A stretch of 64,000 nt of DNA from Paenibacillus sp. AN1007 (GTDB lineage: Bacteria; Bacillota; Bacilli; Paenibacillales; Paenibacillaceae): positions 1,761,501 through 1,825,500 of the forward strand of contig NZ_CP159992.1 in assembly GCF_040702995.1 (NCBI RefSeq). The letters are read 5' to 3'. The position numbers were made by a program, and so were the translations under genes. Of the stretch, positions 25,657 through 35,197 are shown in pieces; the first letter of the stretch is position 1; each line of letters opens with the position of its first letter. A model generated the notes under the pieces. The model made no database searches. It saw only the letters and a program-made list of their open reading frames with translations, and had not been told where the DNA came from.

Positions 25657-26958
25657 GTGGTGGTTCAATGGACTCAAGCAGATGCCGAAATGGCAAAACA
25701 AAGTGAGCGCGTACTCACTCAATTGAATACACACGGTTTCGAGGCTTATTGGGTTGGCGGCTGTGTCCGTGATGAATTACTGGGGTGGGCTGTCGATGAT
25801 ATGGATATTACAACCTCTGCTTCACCCGAGCAGGTCATGGCACTATTTGAAGATTGTATTCCTACGGGACTGCAGCATGGAACGGTAACAGTTCGTGCAG
25901 GCGGTTATTATTTTGAAGTGACTACCTTTCGGACGGAATCGGATTACCGGGATAATCGCAGGCCGGCAGCAGTGCAGTTTGTACAGGACATCAAAGAGGA
26001 TCTGCAGCGGCGTGATTTCACAATGAATGCGCTGGCGATGGATGTTAACGGAACGTTGGTTGACCCATTCGGGGGGCAAACCGATATCAAGCAGGAGCTT
26101 GTACGTTGTGTGGGCCTTGCGGTTGAACGCTTTGGTGAAGATGCGCTGCGTATGCTGCGCTGTGTAAGGTTCGCTTCTGTGTTCAATTTCAGAATTGCAT
26201 ACAATACCTGGAAAGGGTTTGTTCATCAGCGTGAACTGCTTCAGCATATCGCTATGGAACGGGTTCGAACCGAGATGGTGAAAATGATGGCGGGCCCTCA
26301 CCCACTGAAGGGCTTGGAATTGTTATTTCGCAGTCGTGCCCTGGAGTATGTCAAAGCCCCGGTGGATTCCTCCAGATTCAACAAAGACTTGTTAGCTGGT
26401 CTGGAGCATTTGTCCGGGGATCATGTGCTGCTGCGTTGGACATGCCTATTACTGGCAGGTGGTTATAACCGCGAAGAAGCCGACAAGCTGCTGCGGAACT
26501 GGACCTTTTCTAATGAACAGCGCAGTCGTATTACAGGTGTGCTTCAGGTGGAACAGCTGGTGACCGCTTTTGTTGAGCAGGATGAGGAGGACAACAAGCT
26601 TCGGGAGAGCTGGATTGAAAGTGAGCTTGCTTGTGGTGCTCAGGCCGCTGACGACTGGCTTATGCTGCAGGAGGAGCTTCCAAAACGGTGGCGTGACCTT
26701 TCCGAACAGGTAGAAGCACGGCTGGCAAAAGTTCAGGCTTTCGCTGCAGGCTGGAGTCGATCCATACCCGTTCACGAAATAAAGGAGCTTGAAATCACTG
26801 GTGAACAGGTACTGCAGCTGGTGGACCGCAAGGGCGGACCTTGGCTTGGACAGCTGATGAAACATCTGCTCAGGGAAACGGCAGTTGGCAATATAACGAA
26901 TCAGCATGAGGCATTAAGAGCTGAAGTGAGACGGGTGGCTGCAGATGACCAAGCATGA
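25657..26958 (+). CDS. cca: CCA tRNA nucleotidyltransferase
   Basis: 433-residue class II CCA-adding enzyme that builds or repairs the tRNA 3' end. The head has VGGCVRDELLG and the D-x-D metal pair in VDDMDITTSA. RRDFTMNALAMD and RFGEDALRMLRCVRFA form the base-selecting neck. There is no HD domain. GTG 25657 follows AAAGAGGTG. The last 14 bases overlap birA. Confidence 0.95.
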   Translation: MVVQWTQADAEMAKQSERVLTQLNTHGFEAYWVGGCVRDELLGWAVDDMDITTSASPEQVMALFEDCIPTGLQHGTVTVRAGGYYFEVTTFRTESDYRDNRRPAAVQFVQDIKEDLQRRDFTMNALAMDVNGTLVDPFGGQTDIKQELVRCVGLAVERFGEDALRMLRCVRFASVFNFRIAYNTWKGFVHQRELLQHIAMERVRTEMVKMMAGPHPLKGLELLFRSRALEYVKAPVDSSRFNKDLLAGLEHLSGDHVLLRWTCLLLAGGYNREEADKLLRNWTFSNEQRSRITGVLQVEQLVTAFVEQDEEDNKLRESWIESELACGAQAADDWLMLQEELPKRWRDLSEQVEARLAKVQAFAAGWSRSIPVHEIKELEITGEQVLQLVDRKGGPWLGQLMKHLLRETAVGNITNQHEALRAEVRRVAADDQA

Positions 26959-27922
26959 GGATCTGTTACATATGCTGCTTCAAGCTGACGGACAATTTGT
27001 GTCGGGCGAGGAGATCAGCCGGCATCTGTCGATCAGCCGAACCGCGGTGTGGAAGCATGTGAATAAATTGCGAGATATGGGCTACGAATTCGAAGCTGTC
27101 TCACGCAAAGGGTACCGTCTAGTCACGAAACCTCAAACGATCGATGCGGCTGCGCTCCAGTTGGCACTCAAAACGGCTGTATTTGGCCGTAAAGCCGTTA
27201 TGCTCCCCTCAACCTTGTCAACTCAAGGCGATGTCTTGAAGCTGGCTGAAGAGGGAGAGGGTGAAGGAGCGGTAGTCTTTTCCGAAGAACAGACCGGAGG
27301 CCGAGGGCGGTTCGGCAGAAAGTGGTTCTCTCCTCCTGGAAAAGGGATCTGGATGAGTGTGCTGCTGCGGCCGGAAGTTCCGCTGCACCATACACCCCAG
27401 CTTACACTTTTGACCGGAGTGGCTGTATGCCGGGCCGTTCGCGCCTGTACAGGCGCGGAGGCTGGGATCAAATGGCCGAATGACCTGCTGATTAATGGCC
27501 GCAAGATGTGCGGCATACTGCTGGAATCTGCGGTGGAGGATCATCAGGTCCGTTACTGTATTGCAGGCATTGGTGTTGATGCGAATTTTGGCCGCGAGGA
27601 TTATCCTGAAGACTTGAAGCAGATTGCAACTTCTATCCAGATTGAAACAGGACAGAGGGTTGACCGGACAGAGCTGGCAGCCGCTATCTTGACGGAACTG
27701 GAGAGTCTCTATTTTTTATACCAAAAAGAAGGGTTCGGCGTAATCGCCTCATTATGGGAGGCGCTGTCTGTATCGTTGAACCGTAAGATTATAGTCACGA
27801 ATCCCCACGGCGTAGTGGAAGGAAAGGCTGTTGGGCTGGATCCTTCTGGGGCGCTGATCGTGGAAACACCGAATGGAGAACGGGAACTTATCGTATCCGG
27901 TGAAGTGACTTGGAAAAGCTGA
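26945..27922 (+). CDS. birA: Biotin-protein ligase / biotin operon repressor
   Basis: 325-residue bifunctional BirA. Residues 1-65 form a winged helix (GEEISRHLSISRTAVWKHVNKLRD) for DNA binding. The catalytic domain has GRGRFGRKWFSPPGKGIW and IKWPNDLLINGRKMCGIL. The C-terminal SH3-like domain (GKAVGLDPSGALIV) completes it. It attaches biotin to acetyl-CoA carboxylase and represses biotin genes. ATG overlaps cca. Same cca-birA-panB order as B. subtilis. Confidence 0.95.
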   Translation: MTKHEDLLHMLLQADGQFVSGEEISRHLSISRTAVWKHVNKLRDMGYEFEAVSRKGYRLVTKPQTIDAAALQLALKTAVFGRKAVMLPSTLSTQGDVLKLAEEGEGEGAVVFSEEQTGGRGRFGRKWFSPPGKGIWMSVLLRPEVPLHHTPQLTLLTGVAVCRAVRACTGAEAGIKWPNDLLINGRKMCGILLESAVEDHQVRYCIAGIGVDANFGREDYPEDLKQIATSIQIETGQRVDRTELAAAILTELESLYFLYQKEGFGVIASLWEALSVSLNRKIIVTNPHGVVEGKAVGLDPSGALIVETPNGERELIVSGEVTWKS

Positions 27923-27948
27923 TATTTGCCGAATATGTCGAATATGAC

Positions 27949-28110
27949 TAGGGCGTGTCTTGAAACCGACTGAAGTGTATTTTTTACCCCTTTTCGCCCC
28001 CAGCTGCGTCAATTTCCCTTGACGTGCCCCGGCACGCCTGCGGTAAACTTCCTGGCTGGGAACGAAAATTTGGCAAAATCTACTTCCTTCAACAATTTCA
28101 GACACACCCT
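27949..28110. mobile_element. MITE-like inverted-repeat element, 162 bp
   Basis: Left end TAGGGCGTGTCTTGAAA and right end TTTCAGACACACCCT are imperfect inverted repeats (AGGGYGTGTCT core). Inside, TTTTCG (27991) pairs with CGAAAA (28063), CCCAGC (27999) with GCTGGG (28055), CGTCAA with TTGACG (28007-28024), and GTGCC with GGCAC (28024-28035). The element thus folds into one long stem. Both ends are flanked by GAC, a possible 3-base target duplication. No ORF. It sits in the birA-panB gap. Its copy number elsewhere is unknown. Confidence 0.7.
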
Positions 28111-28152
28111 GACAAATTGAACATAAGACGTGAAGTTTGAGCAGAACTTTGG

Positions 28153-28397
28153 TATACTGATTTCGTGAGGCGGTATCGGGTATGTACAGACCGAGCTGCA
28201 CTCCGGAGCAGTAAACCTTTGTTCTGCTTGATGCGTTTTATGCAGGCGGCAAGGGCAAGAAACAATGGAATATTGGTACAAATGTGTTGTTGGATTCTGC
28301 TCTGAGCCGAAGAGGACCGAGACAGAAGGGACGATCGCAAGTGACTCTTTTTTGACTTTTCGGGACTTTTTAGTGGAAAAACTAAAAGGTTTTTTTT
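28153..28397 (+). promoter_or_regulatory. Probable regulatory leader of panBCD
   Basis: An extended -10 TGG-TATACT (28150-28158) starts a leader of about 270 bases with no convincing ORF. GACCGAG occurs twice (28189-28195 and 28315-28321). A stem CTTTTTAGT / ACTAAAAGG, loop GGAAAA, then eight Ts (28366-28397) lies 37 bases before panB, which is the attenuator position. Bacillales panB genes often carry the tandem-hairpin pan RNA motif, and this may be one, but I cannot prove the class from sequence alone. Confidence 0.5.
28366..28397 (+). terminator. Attenuator-like terminator before panB
   Basis: Nine-pair stem (one wobble) CTTTTTAGT / ACTAAAAGG followed by a run of eight Ts at 28390-28397. 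It can only stop transcripts heading into panB or ending the upstream leader. Confidence 0.75.
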
Positions 28398-28434
28398 GTT
28401 GTGTTTATTTGAAAAGGGAAAGGGGTACAAACGA

Positions 28435-29307
28435 ATGGCTAGGAAACAAGCTTTGAATATCGTGAAAATGAAAAAATACAAACAGGACGGCACTCCGCTC
28501 AGCATGATTACGGCTTATGACTATCCAACGGCTCTGCTCGCTGAAGAAGCTGGCATTGACATTATTCTGGTAGGCGACTCTTTGGGTAATGTTGTCCTCG
28601 GTTACAATTCAACTCTGCCAGTTACGATTGACGATATGGTGTACCACACTCGTTCGGTTGTGAGAGGTGCGGAACATACGTTTATCGTTGCAGACATGCC
28701 TTTTATGACCTATCACGGAAGTATTGATGAGACACTCAAAGGTGTGCGTCGTCTTATGCAGGAAGGTCATGCCCATGCCGTGAAAATGGAGGGTGGCGTT
28801 GAAATTGCAGATACAGTCAAAGCGGTTGTTCAGGCGGGTGTACCTGTGCTGGGACATATTGGGCTGACTCCGCAATCCGTGAATCAGATTGGAGGCTACC
28901 GAATTCAAGGCAAGGATGCAGCGGATGCAAAACGTCTGATGGATGAAGCCAAAGCACTTGAAGCCGCAGGGGCTTTTGGCATCGTGCTCGAACTCGTGAC
29001 GGAAGAAGTGGCCGAAGCAATCTCAAAGGAATTGTCGATCCCGACCATTGGCATTGGAGCAGGGCGGGGATGTGACGGTCAAGTACTCGTTTTTCATGAT
29101 GTGGTTCAATATGCTTCACCATACACGCCTAAACGATTTGTCAAAACTTATGGTGATGTAGGAAGTGTGATTCGCAGCAGTATTGAAACGTATGTAAAAG
29201 AGGTGAAGGATCGCTCCTTCCCGGCTGAAGAGCATGTCTTCAGTGCAGCAGATGGTGTGCTGGATGGATTGTACGGACAACGCAAAGAAAAGGTGGAAAC
29301 GCGCTGA
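28435..29307 (+). CDS. panB: 3-methyl-2-oxobutanoate hydroxymethyltransferase
   Basis: 290-residue PanB, making ketopantoate from ketoisovalerate and methylene-THF. ITAYDYPTALLAEEAG, LVGDSLGNVVLGY (Mg site), ADMPFMTYHGS and GHIGLTPQSVNQIGGYR are present. The frame is open from 28396, but ATG 28435 (MARKQALNIVKMK) follows AAAGGGG and is normal. The stop overlaps the panC ATG. Confidence 0.96.
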   Translation: MARKQALNIVKMKKYKQDGTPLSMITAYDYPTALLAEEAGIDIILVGDSLGNVVLGYNSTLPVTIDDMVYHTRSVVRGAEHTFIVADMPFMTYHGSIDETLKGVRRLMQEGHAHAVKMEGGVEIADTVKAVVQAGVPVLGHIGLTPQSVNQIGGYRIQGKDAADAKRLMDEAKALEAAGAFGIVLELVTEEVAEAISKELSIPTIGIGAGRGCDGQVLVFHDVVQYASPYTPKRFVKTYGDVGSVIRSSIETYVKEVKDRSFPAEEHVFSAADGVLDGLYGQRKEKVETR

Positions 29308-30209
29308 TGAAAGTCATACGCACGATCGCAGAGTTAAGACAGGAACTGAGCTTGATGCGTAAAAATCAAGCCATCCGTTCTGGAGAAGCCGTGGTAGGAC
29401 TTGTGCCGACCATGGGATATCTTCACCAAGGCCATGCCAGTCTGATGCAGGCGGCCAGACAGCAAAGCGATATCGTAGTATTGAGCATTTTTGTCAATCC
29501 GATTCAATTTGGACCGAATGAAGACTTCGACAGTTATCCGCGAGATGAGGAACGGGATGTTGAAACAGCTCGTACAGAAGGTGTGGATATCGTATTTATT
29601 CCCTCGGTGCAGGAGATGTATCCGCAGCCGACGCAAACTACGATTGCAGTATCCGGCATTACAGAACGCTTGTGCGGTGCATCCCGTCCGGGACATTTTA
29701 ACGGAGTAACTACCGTGGTCTCCAAGCTGTTCAACATTGTACAGCCGCAGAAAGCCTTTTTTGGCATGAAGGATGCGCAGCAGGTGGCAGTCATTCAACA
29801 AATGGTACATGATTTGAACATGCCGATTGACATTGTGCCTTGTCCCATCGTTCGTGAAGAGGACGGTTTGGCACTCAGCTCACGTAATGTCTATCTGAGT
29901 ACAGAACTGCGTGAGGAGGCATTAGTGCTGTCTCAGGCACTGCGTGCGGCACAAGAAGCTGTAGATTCCGGGGCAGCTGTTACAGCGGATGACATTCGTC
30001 GTTTGCTCCGTGAACACATTGGTACCGCTGCGCATGCTGTCATTGATTATGCGGAGATTCAGGCATTTCCAAGTCTTGAACCTCTTGCGGGTGACGAACC
30101 GTTACAGGCATATGAAGATCTGCTGATTGCACTGGCTGTGAAATTCGGGAAAACAAGATTAATAGATAACATGCGTATCCAAAAAATGGAGGTGCTGTCC
30201 CTTGTTTAG
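29307..30209 (+). CDS. panC: Pantoate-beta-alanine ligase
   Basis: 300-residue PanC, ATP-dependent ligation of pantoate and beta-alanine to pantothenate. [14 protein letters not shown] (HIGH-type ATP site), [33 protein letters not shown] and LALSSRN (KMSK-like) are present. The start overlaps the panB stop by one base (TGATG). The last 8 bases overlap panD. Confidence 0.96.
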   Translation: MKVIRTIAELRQELSLMRKNQAIRSGEAVVGLVPTMGYLHQGHASLMQAARQQSDIVVLSIFVNPIQFGPNEDFDSYPRDEERDVETARTEGVDIVFIPSVQEMYPQPTQTTIAVSGITERLCGASRPGHFNGVTTVVSKLFNIVQPQKAFFGMKDAQQVAVIQQMVHDLNMPIDIVPCPIVREEDGLALSSRNVYLSTELREEALVLSQALRAAQEAVDSGAAVTADDIRRLLREHIGTAAHAVIDYAEIQAFPSLEPLAGDEPLQAYEDLLIALAVKFGKTRLIDNMRIQKMEVLSLV

Positions 30210-30585
30210 AACATTAATGAAATCGAAGATTCACCGTGCTACCGTAACGGAAGCCAATTTGAACTATGTGGGAAGCATTACCATTGATGAAGACCTGATG
30301 GAAACATCTGACTTGATGGAAAATGAAAAAGTGCAAATTGTAAACAATAACAACGGTGCACGGCTTGAAACTTATGTAATCCCGGGTCCGCGCGGCAGTG
30401 GCGTGATTTGTCTGAACGGAGCCGCAGCGCGTCTTGTGCAGCCTGGAGATACTGTCATTATCATTTCCTATGCGATGATGTCCCAGGAAGAAGCGAATGC
30501 GCATCAACCAACCGTGGTGTTCGTGGACGGTCAGAACAAGCCGGTGCAGACGATGAAAAAGGAAGTTCACGCCACGATTCTGTAA
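30202..30585 (+). CDS. panD: Aspartate 1-decarboxylase precursor
   Basis: 127-residue pyruvoyl enzyme making beta-alanine from aspartate. The self-cleavage site Gly24-Ser25 (YVGSITIDE) is at the canonical position and yields the pyruvoyl group. [20 protein letters not shown] is conserved. It starts with TTG 30202 after a GGAGG ribosome site and overlaps panC, so all three pantothenate genes are coupled. Confidence 0.96.
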   Translation: MFRTLMKSKIHRATVTEANLNYVGSITIDEDLMETSDLMENEKVQIVNNNNGARLETYVIPGPRGSGVICLNGAAARLVQPGDTVIIISYAMMSQEEANAHQPTVVFVDGQNKPVQTMKKEVHATIL

Positions 30586-30680
30586 TCCGCTGGGAAGGAG
30601 AATGAAATCGGCCCATCCAGCAAAAAATGAGTACAGGTCACACTGCACTAATCCATTTTTCCAAGGGTGGGGATGCATCG

Positions 30681-31328
30681 ATGTTCCAGCATGTTTTCGC
30701 CGAAATGAACGACATGTTAGATGAAATTATCAAGGGCTATCCTTCCGCTGAGGGTCTGGACAAACAGGAGCTGCAGCACAAATGGAATCTGCTCAAACGC
30801 ATGAGTGACGGGATGCTGGATGAATGGCTGATGTTTGAAGAGAAAATGAGCCAGCTTCGGGAGCAGGAGCTTGAAAAGCCGGCTTCACTTGAGCCGGAGC
30901 AGCAGGCCGTCACGTCGCTGCCTGAGCTTCATCTGGAATGTTTCAGCCGTGGACAGGGGTATTTCAAGCTGCAGATGTATCCGCAGGCGATCGACCAATT
31001 TTCACAGGTCGTGGATGATTATCCGGATAGTGCCCTAGCCCGGTTTTATCTCGCGCTCGCTTACTTAAGTCTGGAGCAGATGTCCGAATCTGAAGCTCAT
31101 TTAGAGCAGATTATGCTGCTGAACGGATCAGCAAGGCTAAAGGGTCTTGTCTGTAATGTCCTCGGCTGTATTCAAGCCAAGCGGTACAATCTGGACGCAG
31201 CATGGTCGCTGTTTGCTCAAGCCCTTCAGTATGACCCGACGTTGACCGAACCTCTGTACAACATGGAAGTATGCAGGCTGAACAGAGGTAAACTGCAATA
31301 TGCAAATCAGCTGACTGCCCTCAATTAA
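30681..31328 (+). CDS. TPR-containing protein of unknown function
   Basis: 215 residues. A charged helical N-terminus (MFQHVFAEMNDMLDEIIKGY) is followed from residue 90 by three TPR-like units: CFSRGQGYFKLQMYPQAIDQ, ALARFYLALAYLSLEQMSES and NVLGCIQAKRYNLDAAWSLF. ATG 30681 is preceded by GGGTGGGG; an in-frame ATG at 30627 would add 18 residues but has no ribosome site. It lies between panD and dinG, where B. subtilis has no equivalent I recognise. Confidence 0.75.
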   Translation: MFQHVFAEMNDMLDEIIKGYPSAEGLDKQELQHKWNLLKRMSDGMLDEWLMFEEKMSQLREQELEKPASLEPEQQAVTSLPELHLECFSRGQGYFKLQMYPQAIDQFSQVVDDYPDSALARFYLALAYLSLEQMSESEAHLEQIMLLNGSARLKGLVCNVLGCIQAKRYNLDAAWSLFAQALQYDPTLTEPLYNMEVCRLNRGKLQYANQLTALN

Positions 31329-31353
31329 GAGTGTGGCATTTGGCGGCAAAAGA

Positions 31354-31398
31354 ACGGTGTTTCCTCCTTTGGCATAGCGGCGGAAACACCGCTTTTTT
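31354..31398 (+). terminator. Terminator before dinG
   Basis: CGGTGTTTCC (31355-31364) pairs with GGAAACACCG (31382-31391), then C and six Ts. Ends the panBCD/TPR transcript. Confidence 0.88.
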
Positions 31399-31473
31399 GT
31401 CAGTTAATTTTCAAATGCCCTTTTTTTTGCTATGCTGTAACATAGACTGGAATGGAAGGGACCGTATATTGCA

Positions 31474-34347
31474 ATGAAATTTGCCGTTTTGGATTTCGAA
31501 ACAACCGGCACGCAGTCCGACGGTGAGATTATACAGGCCGGACTTGCCATCATAGATCATGACTACAGCATAACTCAAATATATAGTTCTTATGTAAATC
31601 CGGGTGTGCCTATTCCGCCGTTCATTACAGGGCTGACCGGAATTACAGAAGAAGATGTAGCGGATGCTCCATCCCTCGAAGAGATGATGATGGAGATGGT
31701 ACCGCTTCTTGACGATGTGGTTTTGGTAGGCCATAACGTTGCATTTGATTTTCATTTTTTGCAGAATGCGCTGGACCGCTGCGGGTATTTACCGTTTACG
31801 GGTCGTATTCTGGATACCATTGATTTCTTGAAAATAACATTTCCTTCGCTGGGTTCCTATCAGCTCGGGTATGTATCAGCCGAATTCGGATTTGAGCATG
31901 ACCGTCCTCATCAGGCGGATAGTGATGCCTTGGCAACCGCTCATGTGCTTCTCAAATGTCTGGATGAGCTGCGGGAGCTTCCGCTGATTACCATTCAGCG
32001 GCTTAGCGATCTGTTTGCGCCGGAAGACAGCGACCTTGGCTGGTTTTTTGACGGGCTTCGTGCCGAGAAGGAAGCAGACCCGATACAGGACCTCGATGGA
32101 CATACGTATTATCGTCAACTCGCGCTTAATGTTAGCGACTGGACGGAGATCGGAGCGCCACGTGATGAGAGAGAAGCGAATCCGCTGGAAGGTGTCAGCT
32201 TTGATCAGTTTATGGATCAGGTAAGAGACAACCTCAAAGAGACGCTGGATCATTACGAAGAACGTGAAGCTCAGACACAGATGTTCAGCAGCGTACGACA
32301 GGCGCTGGACGAAGAGAAACATTTATTGCTGGAAGCCGGAACAGGAACCGGAAAATCACTGGGATACCTTTTGCCTGCCATTTATGAAAGTGTCAAACAG
32401 GAGCAGAAGGTGATGGTAAGCACCCACACCATTAACCTGCAGGAGCAGCTGCGCGAACGGGATATTCCGATGCTGACGCAGGTGGTTCCGTTTCCGTTTA
32501 AAGCATCGGTGTTCAAGGGCAGAGGTCATTACCTGTGTCTGCGTAAATTCGAGCACAAGATTAATAAACGGGAATTTGCCACGCCTAAAGAGGACTACTT
32601 CACCGCAGCCCAAATGATTGTATGGCTCACACAGACCGAGACGGGTGATGATGAAGAATTAAACCTCAGTGCACGCGGAGGCGATTTCTGGGAGACGGTA
32701 CAGAGTGAATCCGAGTCCTGTCTCGGCAGATCCTGTCCGTGGTTCCGCAAGTGCTTCTATCATCGTGCCAAACATGAAGCAGGACTTTCTGACATCGTGA
32801 TTACCAATCACTCGAAGCTGTTTACTGACGTGAAGGCTGCCCATCAGCTGCTGCCCGCGTATGAAAGTCTGGTTATTGATGAGGCGCATCATCTGGAAGA
32901 TGTAGCAGGTAAACATCTGGGTCTTCATATGAAGTACTTCACCCTTGTTCACACGCTGACCCGCTTGTTCAAAGACAGCCGCAACGGTCAGCTGCCGATG
33001 CTGCGTTCTCAGCTGTCCGGACATGAAAATGCGGTGCAGTGGGGTTCTATGGTGGATCAAATGTTCCCGCTTGCCGTTGAGGTTAAGGAGATGTGGGACC
33101 GTCTGAGCGACGCTTTGTTTGGCCTGCTGCCGGAACGCAGTGATGCTTCACCAGGTGAAACCGGGCAGTTCTCCCTTCGTTTGAAGGCTTCGCAGAAACC
33201 TGCGAAATGGCAGGAGCTGCAGGAACTGGAGAACCAAATCTATGTGACCCTTGGTGACTTGGTGCGCAAAGGGGATAAGCTGCTGCTTGAAGTGAAAGAG
33301 GATCAGGACGATTATCAGTCTGACAGTTTAATTACGGATATCACCGGGCTGTTAAAGGATCTGACGACATTAAAGGAGAATTTAAGATTCTTCATGCGTA
33401 TGGACGATGCCAAGACGGTGTATTGGATGGAGGCCAGCGGCCAGTTCCGCAGCAAATCACTGCAGCTGTATGCTGTTCCTGTAGATGTAAGTGCACAGCT
33501 GAAAGAGATGTTTTTTGATAAAAAGAAAAGCGTTGTGCTTACGTCGGCTACGCTGTCCGTGGATAAGTCATTCCAATTCATGATTGAACAGCTTGGCCTG
33601 CAGGAAGCTTCCGACAATAACCGCCTTCTTACATCCATGCTGCCTTCACCGTTCAATTATAGGGAACAGGCCTTGTTAGTCATTCCGCGTGATTTTCCAA
33701 GTCTGAAAGGCAGTGTAGGAGATGCTCACTTTGTACAGATGCTGGTACAGTCCCTTGCCGAGACGGCGATTGCGACACAGGGACGTATGATGGTGCTGTT
33801 CACCTCATACAAAATGCTGAGACAAGTGTATGAGCCGTTGAAGGAGGCTTTATCCGGGAATGATATCTCCCTATTGGGCCAAGGCGTTGACAGCGGTAAC
33901 CGTTCCAAGCTCACACGAAGATTCCAGGATGCCAAAGCGGCAGTTCTGCTGGGTACGAGCAGCTTCTGGGAAGGGGTAGATATTCCAGGTGAAGCCCTCA
34001 CTTGTCTCGCAATCGTAAGGCTGCCGTTTCAGCCGCCTAACCATCCGCTTCTGGAAGCAAAGAGTGAACTGCTGCAGGAGCAGAAAAAAAATCCGTTTAT
34101 GAAAATGTCTGTCCCTCAGGCCGTCATCCGGTTCAAACAGGGATTTGGCCGGTTGGTTCGGACAGGCAAGGATCGGGGGATCGTTATCGTGTATGATACG
34201 CGAGTAATTGAAGCTTATTATGGCAAGTACTTCCTGTATTCCTTACCTGGACCCAAAATGGAGCATATGCTGACAGAACAGATGGTTCCGCGTATCGCCG
34301 AATGGCTGGATCGTCCCATCGTGAATGAAAATGATTCGATTTTGTAA
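31474..34347 (+). CDS. dinG: DinG-family helicase with N-terminal 3'-5' exonuclease domain
   Basis: 957 residues. Residues 1-170 are a DnaQ-type exonuclease: DFETTG (D-x-E), HNVAFDFHFL and HQADSDALA. Residues 250-957 are an XPD-like helicase: EAGTGTGKSLGYLLP, VIDEAHHLED and QGFGRLVRTGKDRG. Four cysteines at 355, 416, 421 and 427 have the x4 and x5 spacing of the iron-sulfur cluster in E. coli DinG. A repair or R-loop-processing role is likely. The order panBCD-dinG is as in B. subtilis. Confidence 0.94.
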   Translation: MKFAVLDFETTGTQSDGEIIQAGLAIIDHDYSITQIYSSYVNPGVPIPPFITGLTGITEEDVADAPSLEEMMMEMVPLLDDVVLVGHNVAFDFHFLQNALDRCGYLPFTGRILDTIDFLKITFPSLGSYQLGYVSAEFGFEHDRPHQADSDALATAHVLLKCLDELRELPLITIQRLSDLFAPEDSDLGWFFDGLRAEKEADPIQDLDGHTYYRQLALNVSDWTEIGAPRDEREANPLEGVSFDQFMDQVRDNLKETLDHYEEREAQTQMFSSVRQALDEEKHLLLEAGTGTGKSLGYLLPAIYESVKQEQKVMVSTHTINLQEQLRERDIPMLTQVVPFPFKASVFKGRGHYLCLRKFEHKINKREFATPKEDYFTAAQMIVWLTQTETGDDEELNLSARGGDFWETVQSESESCLGRSCPWFRKCFYHRAKHEAGLSDIVITNHSKLFTDVKAAHQLLPAYESLVIDEAHHLEDVAGKHLGLHMKYFTLVHTLTRLFKDSRNGQLPMLRSQLSGHENAVQWGSMVDQMFPLAVEVKEMWDRLSDALFGLLPERSDASPGETGQFSLRLKASQKPAKWQELQELENQIYVTLGDLVRKGDKLLLEVKEDQDDYQSDSLITDITGLLKDLTTLKENLRFFMRMDDAKTVYWMEASGQFRSKSLQLYAVPVDVSAQLKEMFFDKKKSVVLTSATLSVDKSFQFMIEQLGLQEASDNNRLLTSMLPSPFNYREQALLVIPRDFPSLKGSVGDAHFVQMLVQSLAETAIATQGRMMVLFTSYKMLRQVYEPLKEALSGNDISLLGQGVDSGNRSKLTRRFQDAKAAVLLGTSSFWEGVDIPGEALTCLAIVRLPFQPPNHPLLEAKSELLQEQKKNPFMKMSVPQAVIRFKQGFGRLVRTGKDRGIVIVYDTRVIEAYYGKYFLYSLPGPKMEHMLTEQMVPRIAEWLDRPIVNENDSIL

Positions 34348-34440
34348 GCTATAGCATTGCATTGTACTTCTGCATAGCGTTAAACTCGAAAGAGACTTCG
34401 AAAAGCAGCACATCATGAACTTATAATCCCAACAATACGG

Positions 34441-34495
34441 GCATTCTGTATGAGGAATGATGCATATTTTGCATGTATACAGAATGCTCCATTTT
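34441..34495 (+). terminator. Terminator between dinG and rex
   Basis: GCATTCTGTAT (34441-34451) pairs with ATACAGAATGC (34477-34487), with an inner TGCAT hairpin, followed by TCCATTTTT. Confidence 0.75.
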
Positions 34496-34540
34496 TCAAT
34501 ATTTATTATTTTATCGTGGCAATGGTAAGGGGGAGCAGGA

Positions 34541-35197
34541 ATGAAATCGGATAAAATTTCGGAAGCGGTAGTACGGCGTCTGCCCGTATATTTGCGTTAT
34601 CTTAACGAGTTGGTTCAGCGTGAGGTGACCACAGTTTCTTCACAGGAGCTTGGACAGCGATTGGATCTGAATCCGGCCCAGATTCGCAAGGACCTGGCTT
34701 ATTTTGGTGATTTTGGCCGTAAAGGAATCGGGTATGACGTTTCTTATCTGATCGAGAAGATTCGTCACATTTTGAAGATTGACCAGCAGATTAATGTGGC
34801 TCTGGTTGGAGCGGGTAATCTAGGACAAGCGTTGTCCAACTACAATGCTTACTTGAAAGACAATATGAAGATTGTTGCTATTTTTGATGCGTTCGGACCG
34901 AAGATTGGCAGTAAGATTAACAGTCTGACTGTCCAGCCGATGGAAGAGCTTGCAGCAGCGGTACAAAAAGATAACATTCGCATCGGGATTATTACGGTTC
35001 CGGATACGGAAGCTCAGAACGTCGCGGATCAGCTGATTGAATCGGGAATCGAGGCAATTCTGAATTTTGCACCAACGATTCTAAAAACACCATCACATGT
35101 TCGTATCCATCACGCTGACTTTACAACAGATCTGCTCAGTTTGGCTTATTATTTAGAAAACGGGAAGGAAGAAGAGTCTGATGACAACAACGAATAG
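34541..35197 (+). CDS. rex: Redox-sensing transcriptional repressor Rex
   Basis: 218-residue Rex, which binds DNA when the NADH/NAD ratio is low and releases it when NADH rises. Residues 1-80 form a winged helix (LPVYLRYLNEL, SSQELGQRLDLNPAQIRKDL, YFGDFGRKGIGYDV). Residues 83-200 form a Rossmann fold with VALVGAGNLGQAL. AAGGGGGAG precedes ATG. It shares its last 17 bases with mtaD. Likely targets such as fermentation and respiratory genes may include hbd-ackA or qcr, but no clear Rex box was found here. Confidence 0.95.
   Translation: MKSDKISEAVVRRLPVYLRYLNELVQREVTTVSSQELGQRLDLNPAQIRKDLAYFGDFGRKGIGYDVSYLIEKIRHILKIDQQINVALVGAGNLGQALSNYNAYLKDNMKIVAIFDAFGPKIGSKINSLTVQPMEELAAAVQKDNIRIGIITVPDTEAQNVADQLIESGIEAILNFAPTILKTPSHVRIHHADFTTDLLSLAYYLENGKEEESDDNNE

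Noticed and set aside
30602..30724. 40-codon ORF after panD with AAGGAG upstream
   Set aside because: The ribosome site is only one base from ATG, too close to work, and the frame overlaps the TPR gene out of phase.
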